A DNA stretch of 64,000 nucleotides from Gamsiella multidivaricata (Eukaryota > Mortierellomycota > Mortierellomycetes > Mortierellales > Mortierellaceae), in contig NW_026251738.1 of NCBI RefSeq assembly GCF_025024155.1, positions 62,001 to 126,000 of the forward strand, given 5' to 3'. Position 1 is the stretch's first letter. Every line of letters starts with the position of its first letter. The notes below the pieces were generated by a model that worked only from the letters and a program-made list of their open reading frames with translations, had not been told where the DNA came from and searched no databases. Position numbers and translations under genes: made by a program. Positions 1 to 10,190 of this stretch are shown here, piece by piece.

Positions 1-195
1 CGGAGCCGTGGAAAATTTTTTGAAGGTGTTGGCTAGGACCACGTACTCGTCGCGTGTGAGGGGGCTACGAATATCCTTAGAGGCATTTTCGCTTTGAATC
101 CGAGAATCGGGAGGTGACAGTTCACAACTGGATGAGGAGCTTGCGGGTCCGGAGCAGATGAGGGAACCAGAAGTGCGCTCGGCAGGGGTCGACAT
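1..195 (-). CDS. N-terminal part of a transposase-like protein, cut by window edge
   Basis: An uninterrupted 65-codon frame starts at ATG 195 and runs off the left edge of the window. Its last 20 residues (LTRDEYVVLANTFKKF...) resemble a segment of the neighbouring transposase (VTFNEYCILAMIFKSL...), just before that protein's catalytic region. Both are on the minus strand, and this ORF starts only 123 bp after the neighbour's stop. The stretch before the match is Ser-rich and shorter than the neighbour's proline-rich N-terminus. I infer a second member of the same transposase family or a tandem copy; the catalytic part is outside the window. Confidence 0.5.
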   Translation of the reverse strand, partial: MSTPAERTSGSLICSGPASSSSSCELSPPDSRIQSENASKDIRSPLTRDEYVVLANTFKKFSTAP

Positions 196-318
196 TGCTT
201 GCTGATTGTATAAGGGATGGAGTTGAAGGAATGAAGATCGTGCATTTCACAAGAGGCTATGCGATTAATTTTCGGCCCCATACATTGATTTCAAACAAAG
301 AATCACGTTTAATTGTGG

Positions 319-2748
319 TTATTCATATTCGTACTCTTCCCCTTCGAATTCGAAATGGTCATCCAGCTTCTCTATGATAACTAATGGCCGGCCATAACGA
401 GCATATTCTTCTTGGAGCTCTTCCTCCCAGTCCGCTTCACTTACAGACCTGAGTTCATCCTCATCCGGATAATGAGACTCCTCCTCATGGTCTGTGGCGG
501 TAGCGGAAGCGCTCGAAATATCACCTTGAGACAGTTTATCCAGGGCATCATAGTATGCTTGGCCGATCTTGACGCTCTTGGCCCACACTGAGATGAATGT
601 ACTGTCCTTTAGCTCGCAAAAGTAGTGAGTTAGGGTTCTCTTGAGTCTCAACGGTGTCATCTTCCCTGTCGTATAGGCAGCGACCTTGTTCTTCACAACG
701 GCCCATATCTTCTCGATGGGCTGGAGCTCGCAATGGTAAGGAGGGGTCTTGAAAATCTCATGGCCACCAATTTCCTCCGCAATTTTTGAAATCGAAAACG
801 GCTGGTCAGGTAGACTCTTGATATACGCCAGCATTTCATGGTTCGTTGGTGGGCGTCCGTTCTTCCCATGTGGAACCAGGTTATTGGTGACAGCGTACCA
901 ATTCAATATGTCCTCCTTAGTGCTTCTGGTAGTGGGCTTCCTGTTGACCTTACTGAAGTGATAGGAGGCGCCATCAAGGTGAATGTGGCAAGGGCCGAGT
1001 CCCATGTCTCGCAGATTCTCGCAAAGTTTCCTGAAGATGCCGTTAAATGTCTCCGAGTTGAAGTTTCCATGATAATCGTCGTCCTTTGCTATGACATTAG
1101 ATGAGCGAATTACATCCGGGACGTCCTTCCATAAGTCGGCGTCTTGCAATGATTCCAGACCATTGGATAGGCCTTTTTTTGATTTTGCGGGCCAGATATG
1201 CACACTGTCCTTGACGAACTTGCCCACAACTTCGTCCGTGTCCGCATCGTAGTACACCACAAAGGCGGCGAAAATAACCAACAATGGCTTCCGACCGGGC
1301 TCGGAAACTGCACCTCCTGTTGAAACCCACCGCTTCGCTGCTGCATGATCAAGGTGACAGTACGACTCATCCAAAAATACCTCGGGCCGTTTGGGCACCA
1401 GCCTTCCATCCGATAGAGTTCCCAGGTTTTGTAGGCGGCGCGCGAGGTACTGACGTCGGAACTTAACATTCTGCGGCGCATCGTGCAAAATGTTTTGGCG
1501 GATCCCTTTGCCCCAGTGAAGTCCCAGTTTATGGAGATAGCGTCGGATAGTGCTGACTGATACATCGAGTACCTTCTCATCTCGTAGCTGGTTTGCAATG
1601 CGATTAGATGAGTTGGGTAGTCCTAGCTTATTGGTCTCGACCACAATTTCCATCATCCTATTAGAAACGGCCATTTCCAGCGCTTGCTGGGGAGGTCCAG
1701 ATCTTTTGGCTTCGCCACCTTTGAGGGTGCCGGTTATCGAAAAATCAATCGCCTTCCTGCATGTCGACTCACTGACGCCGGTCAACAATGACAGTTCTTT
1801 AGATCTTGAGCCATTGCCAAGGCTTGAGATCCATTGCTGGACAGGTTCTGGAGCGAGGGAGAGACTCTTGAAAATCATTGCAAGGATGCAGTATTCATTG
1901 AACGTAACGCAGGATCTATCACGCTTGAAGGTGGGGTTATTCAGGACAAGATCCTCGCTTGGCTTCGATGCTGAAGCAGGCTTTTTAGGTTTGGAAGAGT
2001 CCTTTGGTGCCCTACAGTCATTCCTGGAGTCAAAGGGGTTTGAGGAATCGTCCGCGACAAAGGCCAATGTCGGGGGCACCTTATGGAATTTGGGGGGTTG
2101 GATCGGAATGCCACAACTCTTGGGAGGGGTTTCCTGTACAAAGAACAAGTTCCCTACCGGTGGGTGATATCGGAGAGGAGGAGGAGGAGTACGAATCCTA
2201 TGACTCGGGGAACGGTAAGGGGATTGTCGGTTGTAGCCAAGAGACCCCGGAGACCCCGGAGATCTAGTAGGAGTAGGAGTTCTGCGCCTCTGTGGGGGCT
2301 TGGGACAGTTCCTGGGCTTGGCAGAGTTTTTTGGCGTCCTGAAACTATTTCTGGAGGTGAAGGTGTCCGAGGGATCATCCTCGACAAAGGTTAACGTCGG
2401 AGGCACCTGGTGGAGGCTGGGGGACTGGGTCGAAATGCCGCGACTCTTGGAAGGGGTTTCCTGCACAAAGAACAAGTTTCCTACTGGTGGGTGATATCGG
2501 AGAGGAGGAGGAGTACGAATCCTATGACTCGGGGAACGGTAAGGGGATCGTCGGTTGTAGCCAAGAGGCCCTGGGGACCCTGAAGACCCTGGAGACCCAG
2601 TAGGGGTTCCAGGCCTCGGTGGGGTACGACAACTCACGCGAGTAGGGGATGTGGTAATATTCCACGCGTCTTGTTTCGGGGAAGCATTGGGAAGCGATGA
2701 ATTAACGCGTCCGATGGTCTCAATGGGAATGCTAGTGCTGTTGGACAT
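319..2748 (-). CDS. Tc1/mariner-like DDE transposase with long Pro-rich N-terminus
   Basis: This single-exon ORF encodes about 809 residues from ATG 2748; the frame also runs upstream from a TTG. The N-terminal third is Pro/Ser/Arg-rich and carries a direct duplication of about 108 residues. An HTH-like region (ELSLLTGVSESTCRKAIDF) follows, then a second one (DVSVSTIRRYLHKLGLHWGKG). The DDE_3-type core shows FLDES, HLDGASYH and QPIEKIW, as in Tc1/mariner enzymes. The spacing between the second D and the E is about 86 residues instead of 34-39, because of an inserted segment with a SAP/HeH-like look (RPPTNHEMLAYIKSLP). The C-terminus is highly acidic. No stop or frameshift is visible, so it may be intact. 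Terminal inverted repeats were not found. Confidence 0.85.
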   Translation of the reverse strand: MSNSTSIPIETIGRVNSSLPNASPKQDAWNITTSPTRVSCRTPPRPGTPTGSPGSSGSPGPLGYNRRSPYRSPSHRIRTPPPLRYHPPVGNLFFVQETPSKSRGISTQSPSLHQVPPTLTFVEDDPSDTFTSRNSFRTPKNSAKPRNCPKPPQRRRTPTPTRSPGSPGSLGYNRQSPYRSPSHRIRTPPPPLRYHPPVGNLFFVQETPPKSCGIPIQPPKFHKVPPTLAFVADDSSNPFDSRNDCRAPKDSSKPKKPASASKPSEDLVLNNPTFKRDRSCVTFNEYCILAMIFKSLSLAPEPVQQWISSLGNGSRSKELSLLTGVSESTCRKAIDFSITGTLKGGEAKRSGPPQQALEMAVSNRMMEIVVETNKLGLPNSSNRIANQLRDEKVLDVSVSTIRRYLHKLGLHWGKGIRQNILHDAPQNVKFRRQYLARRLQNLGTLSDGRLVPKRPEVFLDESYCHLDHAAAKRWVSTGGAVSEPGRKPLLVIFAAFVVYYDADTDEVVGKFVKDSVHIWPAKSKKGLSNGLESLQDADLWKDVPDVIRSSNVIAKDDDYHGNFNSETFNGIFRKLCENLRDMGLGPCHIHLDGASYHFSKVNRKPTTRSTKEDILNWYAVTNNLVPHGKNGRPPTNHEMLAYIKSLPDQPFSISKIAEEIGGHEIFKTPPYHCELQPIEKIWAVVKNKVAAYTTGKMTPLRLKRTLTHYFCELKDSTFISVWAKSVKIGQAYYDALDKLSQGDISSASATATDHEEESHYPDEDELRSVSEADWEEELQEEYARYGRPLVIIEKLDDHFEFEGEEYEYE
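1935..2582 (-). repeat. 324-bp direct duplication inside the transposase ORF
   Basis: The sequence tcggttgtagccaagag occurs at 2227 and again at 2551, and the flanking sequence matches over roughly 324 bp on either side. At protein level this gives two copies of a block containing LGYNR, PYRSPSHRIRTPPP and VGNLFFVQETP. The length is a multiple of three, so the frame is kept. Copies differ at several positions, so the duplication is not brand new. Boundaries are approximate. Confidence 0.8.
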
Positions 2749-2885
2749 TTTTTCTCGGTTGTGTTGCAAGATTTGTGTGGTTCATCATCTAGCCATGAGC
2801 TTTCAAATGAGCATTGGCGTTGTGCATCCGTAGCCCCATTCCCTAAGTGCACTACGTCTCAGTTTGCTTGTAGAGAGCTACCAGT

Positions 2886-2990
2886 CGTTCCAAATTGGGA
2901 ACAACAGGAATCTGTCCAAATCGGGATAGTAATCATTCAATTCAAAAAATATATGCGTCCAAATTAGGAGTATTCACTTCAATTCAAAAT
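2886..2990. repeat. Short reiterated motif upstream of the transposase
   Basis: Three imperfect copies of tccaaatnggga lie at about 2889, 2915 and 2959, and two copies of ttcaattcaaaa at about 2936 and 2979. They lie in the 5' flank of the transposase and could be subterminal transposase-binding repeats. No matching copy is visible on the other side of the ORF, so the element ends are not proven. Confidence 0.4.
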
Positions 2991-4500
2991 TATATTTCGC
3001 GGTTTACCAATGCTTTCGACTCTATCGACCATTAGATAGCTCCATTACATATTAAGTAAATGAGTAACAGTCTATGACAGTCCCCCTACCCTCCCCTCCC
3101 CTCCTCCACCTTCCCTTCGCATGACCCGGTGCATAGACTATATGTGCCAAGGACAGAGTGGCAGACTATCCAGGGTACTAACAGTATAGCAACATGAGAG
3201 TAGACGGAAAAACGCCTTGGCACAGGATTCGAGCCACTTCAATTTAAATTAAAGCTGAAGGAGTAGTATATCCGGACCTCAGACCTAACCTAAACAGGCT
3301 CTAGGCGAGTAAAGCAGCTCTGCTGTAGTCTACCATTGATGGGTTTTTACTAGAGATTCTCAATAATATATAACGGTGAGAAACGCTAGTTTTTACGAAT
3401 GGTTACAAATGGCCCGCACACGGAGCTATACCCCTTTCGATTTAGGGATGGTTTCTCCCGCGCAGTAATGCAGTGGCGAATCCCCCGTAGATTGCAAACG
3501 ATGCTGCACTTTCCAGAAGCATGCAGGAACGTCTAGAGCGGGCTAAGGAGGAAAAAGAACTATGGCTCTCATCCATTCGATCATATTTAGCGCATGCTCT
3601 CAAACGAGAAAAAATAAGACATCTGGACAGGATAACCCATATAGAGATGGCGGTTTTTAGAGCTGGTGCTCTTTTTATGTGTCCGGTCCGATGATGAGCC
3701 CCGGTCGGAAGAGATCGTGGTTAAGCATGTCCCCCGAGGTTTCCAACGTGGAGGTTACCTACTTAGTGGCTAACTTGTGCTGCTCGCGAGTAGACTATAC
3801 CTCGGTTTTTTTTTAGGTTAAAGCCTGGTGTGGTCACCTCGTCGAGTCCACAGCTTGCGGATGCTGGCTTAGAGCCAGTTGGGCGTGACGAAATAGAAGG
3901 AGTGTTTGAAATGGATGTCAAAGAGCAAGATAATTGCCGAAATCAGTCATTAATGCAATAAAGGCCAGACAGGCTGAACGCAACGGGACACGGCGTAGAG
4001 GGCGAATGTACAGAATACAGTGTATGTATCTTTTTTCATATTCATTTAATTTGCCCGGTCTTTTGTCTCCAAGCGCAGGCGAAAGTCTAGGTGCTCGCAG
4101 GCCAAGGATTGGTTCCCCTGAAATCTCATTTACTCGGAAATTTGAGTTCTCTTTCCTCGAGGTCTGGGTAAACAACCAAACGTAGGAGAAAGGAGTTCCT
4201 GAGTTCCAGTCCGACAGAATTGGCTGGGCTTGTGGCTTTCTATATTGGGTCGCAGGGGTCACACAGGGAACAACAGATAAAAAGGCAAACTTTAAATCGC
4301 CGATCGACTGAATGGTTGTCCCCATTGAATGCAGGCCAGTCAGAAAGGACCCTTCACAAACTGACCAAAATGGCAATCTCAATTCAGGAACTAACTTGGC
4401 CTGACCAACCAGAGGCCGCTGTCTTAATTAAACTGATGGGCTAATCAGAGGAAAGGCTGCCGCAACAGAGTCTGTCTAACCACACCCTGCTCAACCTTGC
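2991..4500. other. Intergenic region, no gene supported
   Basis: About 1.5 kb between the transposase flank and the LPMO-like promoter. Only short ORFs occur, and none shows a recognisable motif or spliced structure. A pyrimidine-rich stretch lies near 3080-3117 and a T-run near 3808. I see nothing else I can support. Confidence 0.5.
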
Positions 4501-4523
4501 TTTTTTTTTTTCTTTCTTTCTGC

Positions 4524-4531
4524 TATAAAAG
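4524..4531 (+). promoter_or_regulatory. TATA box of the LPMO-like gene
   Basis: The octamer tataaaag follows a T/C-rich tract (4501-4520) and lies 193 bp upstream of the ATG at 4717. A transcription start about 30 bp downstream would give a pyrimidine-rich leader of about 160 bases. This is a strong, canonical TATA, as expected for a highly expressed or inducible secreted protein. Confidence 0.65.
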
Positions 4532-4716
4532 GCCTCATCCTCACCACCTCTCCATCGCATCACCCAGCTCTTCCTCACCACTCCTCTCCACACCAACTCA
4601 ACCCTCTCCGCTTTCGGACAAAGCACACTCACTCCGCCTTTCTCGCACACTCACAAGGCCTTGATCTACCTGATCTCCTATCCAGCCAACCCACAGCCCC
4701 CAACGCGCCATCAAAC

Positions 4717-5460
4717 ATGATCTTCTCCACCCTCTCCAAGGCTTCCCTCGCCCTCATCGCCACCTCCATCCTCCTCATCCTCACCCAATCAGTCGAGTCG
4801 CACTCGTACGTCGACTGCGTCGATTGGCGCTTCTCGGACCCTAAGAACAAGTCCTGGTCCGATAAGCACGGTAAATGCATGGGCTATGCTCGTCGCTTCC
4901 CTCTGAAGGCCAAGCCTTTCGCCAAGCTCGATTCCGATGACCCCAACCGCCACTACCAGCAGTCTCACAAGGACCCCGACCACGCCTTGCCTTGCTCCGA
5001 CGGCAAGCAGGGTGAGGAACCCGGTGCTAATGAGCAGAGAGGCAAGACTTTCGAGGCCCCCTACACAGGAGTTGACCAACATGGCCGCAAGGTCGGTCAG
5101 ATGACTGTCGTCAACGCTGGCAATGAGCTCTGCATTCGCTGGCCTGCCAAGAACCACGCTGTCCCCGACGAGAAGAATGAGCCCGTGACCATTGGTTTGT
5201 CCGGACCCAACCCCGCTAAGGACCCCACGCAGCAAGAGTTCTTAAAAAACATTATCAACAAATTGAACTACAAGAACTGCACTGACAAGGGAAAAGACAC
5301 CGACATCTGGCCATGCGGCGGTTGCTTCAAGGTGTCCGAGAAGCTCAAGCCTGCCATTTACACTATGCAGTGGCGCTGGATGCTTAACGGCGATAGCGGC
5401 AAAGAGTATTATACAAGCTGCGCTGACATTAAGGTCTTGGCCAAGGGCGCGAAGAACTAA
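4717..5460 (+). CDS. Secreted LPMO-like copper monooxygenase
   Basis: A 247-residue intronless protein. Residues 1-28 form a clear signal peptide (hydrophobic core LALIATSILLILT), and predicted cleavage leaves His29 as the mature N-terminus (HSYVDC). An N-terminal His is the hallmark of the copper histidine brace of lytic polysaccharide monooxygenases. A second candidate brace His is in WPAKNHA. The C-terminal block YTMQWRWMLNG...YYTSCADIKV matches the shape of the last strand region in several LPMO families. Eight cysteines in the mature part could form four disulfides. No carbohydrate-binding module or GPI signal is present. Chitin, cellulose or pectin could be the substrate; the family number cannot be set from sequence alone. 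Confidence 0.75.
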   Translation: MIFSTLSKASLALIATSILLILTQSVESHSYVDCVDWRFSDPKNKSWSDKHGKCMGYARRFPLKAKPFAKLDSDDPNRHYQQSHKDPDHALPCSDGKQGEEPGANEQRGKTFEAPYTGVDQHGRKVGQMTVVNAGNELCIRWPAKNHAVPDEKNEPVTIGLSGPNPAKDPTQQEFLKNIINKLNYKNCTDKGKDTDIWPCGGCFKVSEKLKPAIYTMQWRWMLNGDSGKEYYTSCADIKVLAKGAKN

Positions 5461-5604
5461 AGCAGTCTTTAAGCCTTGATACCCTTTTCCCCGCCGTTTT
5501 TTTCTTTTTTCTTCATCTTCTCTTTTTTGCGCGAAGCGCTGTGCGCGAGTCAAAAGTAGAAAGTGCCATTAACATTAGAAATTTCTCAGCTGTACCATAC
5601 ATTC

Positions 5605-5610
5605 AATAAA
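5605..5610 (+). terminator. Poly(A) signal AATAAA
   Basis: The hexamer aataaa lies about 145 bp after the stop codon of the LPMO-like gene, in a suitable place for its 3' end. Confidence 0.5.
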
Positions 5611-5984
5611 AACGATATCCACCACAAGACTTAATTCAACCGAGCAGTATTGTTTTCTAGTACATTCCAGGTTCACTATTTACTGATTTTGTGGCTGTGC
5701 ACCTGGTCACGGCAGTTTTATAAGATCAGAAATGTGAATGTGAAGGACAAATATCGAAAGCAGACAGATCAAGGCCGTCATAGAGTTCAGGCAATCAAGA
5801 TCTCGTGGACCAAGGGAGTGAACATGTCAAAACACCATTTTCCGCAACAAAGGACTCGAGTCGTTAATAATGAAGCACGGCAGGGGTCGTATTTCGATGT
5901 AACCAAGCGCACGTGTGAGATGCACCACAGCCCATGGTTCACTCAACCGGTGTACCTATCCAAGGCCTTTTCTGGACATCACAA

Positions 5985-6450
5985 AGGACCGCCCTTCGTA
6001 TATGTATAATATGTATAATATGTAATTGCTCGGAAGTAATAGCCATCCATTATTTATGTGAGATTCGGCGTATCTGTAAAGACTCCACCTGGACGCTTAA
6101 TAACGTTCTTTAGTATGCCTTGTGTGCATTATAATTGACGATTTTTCACTTATTATGATCAACTTGACGCAACGACGAGTATGTAAAAGCACCAGGAGAC
6201 ATTCAACGAGATCATGGCAATCCCGGTGGAGAAAGAAAGAGGTGCACTCAGACATATCTTGATTAATAAGACGGTGAAAATGATCTGCTATGTCTCTTAA
6301 AGACATACTGTCTCTGAGTATATGGACGCCGCTCATGGAGTCTCTGTTGCCTAGCCAAGGCCTAGGTCTGTTTCGATGGTGACTATAGAACTACGAGTTT
6401 TGGGCTGAGTATGGTTCTCACAGGGCACCGGGACTGTGACAGAGAGAACA
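5985..6450. repeat. Dispersed repeat, copy A
   Basis: Segments here recur in order near 29.2-29.45 kb: cgcccttcg..tatgtataatatg, ctcggaagtaatagcca, tctctgagtat..gctcatgga, and agaactac/agaactat..gggctgag. Copy A has about 190 bp more between the second and third blocks. No coding potential was seen. It is likely a degenerate non-autonomous mobile element. Confidence 0.6.
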
Positions 6451-7308
6451 GAATTTCCACATAAATTACTAGACTGATCAGGCCATTTGATCACATAGAC
6501 TTGGAGCAAAGTCGATGAAAGATCCGTACCATACCATAGTATATTCCATAGCATGCTCCGCAGCTAATTTCGTGTTTGCCTGCCGTCCGCATGGCTGTGT
6601 TCGTGTTCTTACATTTACTTTGCGACAACGATTGCTGCATACTAGCAACATGAATTACGCAGCTCGCCGCATGTCCTCGATCCGTATGGTCTGAGTACAA
6701 TCGTTTAAACCATCAATCGCTCTGATTCAAGAACACGCGAATACTATGGTGCAAGCTTCGTGGTCTCAAGGACCACTGTACTACACTCGCCAAATACGAA
6801 TCAACTCGAGCACTCTTCACTAAACTCCGAAAGACAAACGATCCGCAGAAAGCAATGGACTCGACCTACGGATATTTTGAGAACACTATGTTGAGGAATT
6901 ACCACCATACTGATCTCTGTTTTTTTTTTTTTTTTTTGCATCACGAACATTTCTGTAAACATGACACCTTTTCCTCGCGGTCTTATTGCATTGAATTTGT
7001 CAAGGCAACCTTTCAACCTCCAAAAAAATTGGTCATTATCGCATATTCATCAGTGTAGAGACATCTCTTTCTCATTTACTTATCTGGACCCTATACTTCT
7101 CAGTCATTTCATACAGCAGGAAGGAAAACATTTTCAGTAAGATTTTATTACTGGGACGCTTGGCAGGCAACCTTCGCATAGATACATATTATATGGGAAG
7201 CACGGTCCATATAGGTTTTGTATGGTTGTTGTGGTTGTTGCTTGTGCTTGTGTGTGTGCGTTTATGCCTTGTGTGGCGGCGTGGGTTGGTGATGATAGAG
7301 GATGAGAT

Positions 7309-9013
7309 TTAGGGTGACGAGGGAAGTAGGTCCAGCCAGTCTTCCATATTGACGACGTCTGGTTCCAAGTCATGCCTAAGAAGGCGTCTCTCTTGACTAA
7401 GCATCTTGTAAGCCATATCGTACTTTGTCATCAGGTCTATGGTTGAGGACTAGAGTTGAAAAGAAATGATTAACAAGTGCATTTCTGACAGAACAACATG
7501 AGACTTTGGAGCCAAGACTTACTCTTAGCAGCAGAAGTTGGTGGAGCGCGAGGAGAGAGGTTGACATGTTTTGCACATTGGGGTCTAAGCGGACTTTGCT
7601 CCATCGTATGAGCCTAGTAACGTTTTCACCCTTTGTTCCCCAGCATACCGCTACCCGTTGGATGCACGGCCCTAGGACCCAGAAAGGTTAAAATAAATAA
7701 ACCATTAAGAGGCTGTGCGCTGGAATGTTGTTGCCGGCGACAAAAGACATTTACCTCCTAATACAAGCCCTGAAACTAGAACATCCCGTAGCTTTCCGGG
7801 GCCTCCAACCTCCATTGACCGTGCCACAAGGATGTCATGAAGCTGACGGGGTAATTTGAAATTGCTATCATATGCGTATTTTTGGGACAACTCATCCCAT
7901 ACCCGGGCGGCCTCCCCGATGGCCCAGTCTTTTTCTGGGGAAAGCATTGAACGCCATATAAAATCGGCGCGCAGGCCCATCCTCTTCCGTGAGTCTTGTG
8001 GTGTCTCCTCTTTCGCGTGCATCTTAAAATTTCGACGGGCTGTTGAGTCTTTCCCTGTCATTTCCCCAACCATCATGAAACATCCCGGGATCCCCTTGCA
8101 GAGGTTGTTACAAACGCCCCACGCATGCGTTTCCCACCACTTTTCTGAAAGCTTCCCCTCTAAAGCGAAAGGGGATGGGTTCATCTCGTAAATATTAGTC
8201 CTAAAACATGAAACCGTGGTTGTTAGAAAGAAGATGAGAAAAAGAATTCCAGAATAAGCGTAGAAAAGTGAAAAAAAATACCAATTTTTCAAGCAACTGT
8301 GGATGAGCTCGCATTCAGCGTCCTGTGCGGGGCTGCTATCAAGCCGTGTCTTTAAATCATTCAGAGATGAGACTTCGTCAAACTTGCCCATAAACGCTGA
8401 GGCGGAATCTGAGTATCCTGTGGTCTTGGGAATCCCCTTCAAAATCTCATCCCAGTCATTTTGATTGAATAGTTTTTTTGTAAAGGGATCTTGTATGTCA
8501 ATCATGAAGGCATGAATGGGACTAAAGAATGCAAGAATAGCATTATGGAAAAAAAAAGAAACAAAGAAACGAGGCGAGTTGGTGAGCAGAACGGCATGGA
8601 AGGTCAGTGGTGCAGAACACAATGGCAAGAACATTTAATTCCTTACTGTGAAACTGCTAGCTCCTTTCCTGCATCGTTCAGGACGTCCTCAACCACCGTT
8701 CCAGATTCTAATGTCCATTTCGGCCGAAGGACATCGTATCGCCGTGGAAGTGATCGCCGGGAATCATCCGTGAACTATTCAACAGCGGCGAAAAAAGAGC
8801 AATGAGATTTGTTGACCAGTTTTAAAAATACATGTGTTAAATTAAGGCCAGCCCAGTTCCTTACTGCATTCTTTTTTTTCTTGTCTGTTTTTTGGGTCTC
8901 TTCAAACAGGCGCTTGCGTGTATCTGTACAAAGAGCTGAGCATGGGTTACAAAAGGCGATATTTAGAAAGACACAAAGGATGAAATCTGAAGGCACGTAC
9001 CAGGTGATAATGC

Positions 9014-9057
<44 letters not shown>

Positions 9058-9988
9058 CGTTGAAGTGCACTTGGAAATGATGAAAGGTGTGAAGATCCAG
9101 AAAGCAGATTAGCTAGGTGCCTAAACTTTAAAAAAAAAAAAAAAAACGCAAGTAAATAGGCAAAGCAAATGCATGCTCATACAAGAAAGAGGATCCTGTG
9201 GCAGCTTACCAGATGTTGTTATTTTTGGCCTGGCTGACGGGGAAATGGCCTTGCAGGGTAGTTTAAGATTGATTAAAATAATCAAGGTCGATATGTTAAT
9301 CCAGCAAGAAAGAACAAAATCGACAACGTACACGTCTGACTACTGGAATATATTACCACACACCATGCTTACCTGAGAGGAAGACCTTGATGGTGCCAAT
9401 GTCTCGGCTTGGATAGGATCATTCTATGCGTAAGAGATAGGTGTAGGAAAATGTTAAGCACTATCAAACCACAATTCACGGCCAAAATTGATTATTGGCA
9501 CAGGTCAAGCTAGCCTGTATATAAATTTCAGCTTCCATTAGGTCCCCAAAGAGCAGTATGGCTCCCTTTCGACATTATCGTACCTGCCCAGCAGATGTTC
9601 TCAATCGAAATAATTCCAGTGGTGAAGTTGGTTGTGCAAACGTTTTAGTTGAGAATTTAGCCTGCACAGTCGAGTATGTGGTTTGATTCTTTACTGCCGC
9701 CATCTTAATTTCGAAAAGGCCTTTCGCTTGTTCTTTGAGAATGCTTCCGCCTGTTGTGGACAGATACACTAGCCACCGTCGAGCATAGACGCTGGGAGAT
9801 GGAAGTTGTTTTCCAATTATATTGAGGCCCTGTTCAAACCCGTCATATCCAAATGCGTCCGAATTATTGGCGTAATGGATCGGATGCCAGTTTCCAGGGT
9901 AATTGGTTTTGAAGTACTCATCGATGGGAAGGTTGGAGAGTACATTAGCGTCGTAATCGCCAGAAAAGATAGGAGGCTCCGTCGACAT
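7309..9988 (-). CDS. Ten-exon protein with PD-(D/E)XK-like motif, lineage-type family
   Basis: Phase-consistent exons, 5' to 3': 9988-9584, 9423-9373, 9249-9210, 9069-9001, 8935-8865, 8774-8647, 8521-8282, 8200-7755, 7671-7523, 7449-7309. Together they encode about 579 residues. All introns are GT-AG, and exon 4 encodes Ser and Ala runs from a CTG/ATG microsatellite. The middle part reads RYDVLRPKWTLESGTVVEDV, then IDIQDPF and NDWDEI. The C-terminal part holds GLRADFIWR...WAIGEAARVW...LPRQLHDIL. The spacing of D (RAD), E (GEA) and later K/Q residues resembles a PD-(D/E)XK nuclease fold, as in some Crinkler effector domains; this is inference. I recall similar uncharacterised proteins in Mortierella-type fungi. 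An upstream in-frame ATG at 10033 is an alternative start. Function unknown. Confidence 0.7.
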
Positions 9989-10190
9989 TTCTGAAGAACA
10001 AGGTACAAGGGAACGGGGAACAGGAATAATCATCTCTTAGCATTGTGCTGTAGCCAGGAGACGCGTTTACCAGCGTGACTGCCTCTACGAATCATGATCT
10101 TATGGTGTAAAATTGATGTTTTGATTCCGATGCGTGTGTACTTCTTAATCGCATACATCCCGTTTACTTCTCTTTTCTAAATTCAACAGT

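Noticed and set aside
3190..3240. Possible tRNA T-loop near gattcgagcc
   Set aside because: No matching stem, D-arm or acceptor pairing on either strand.
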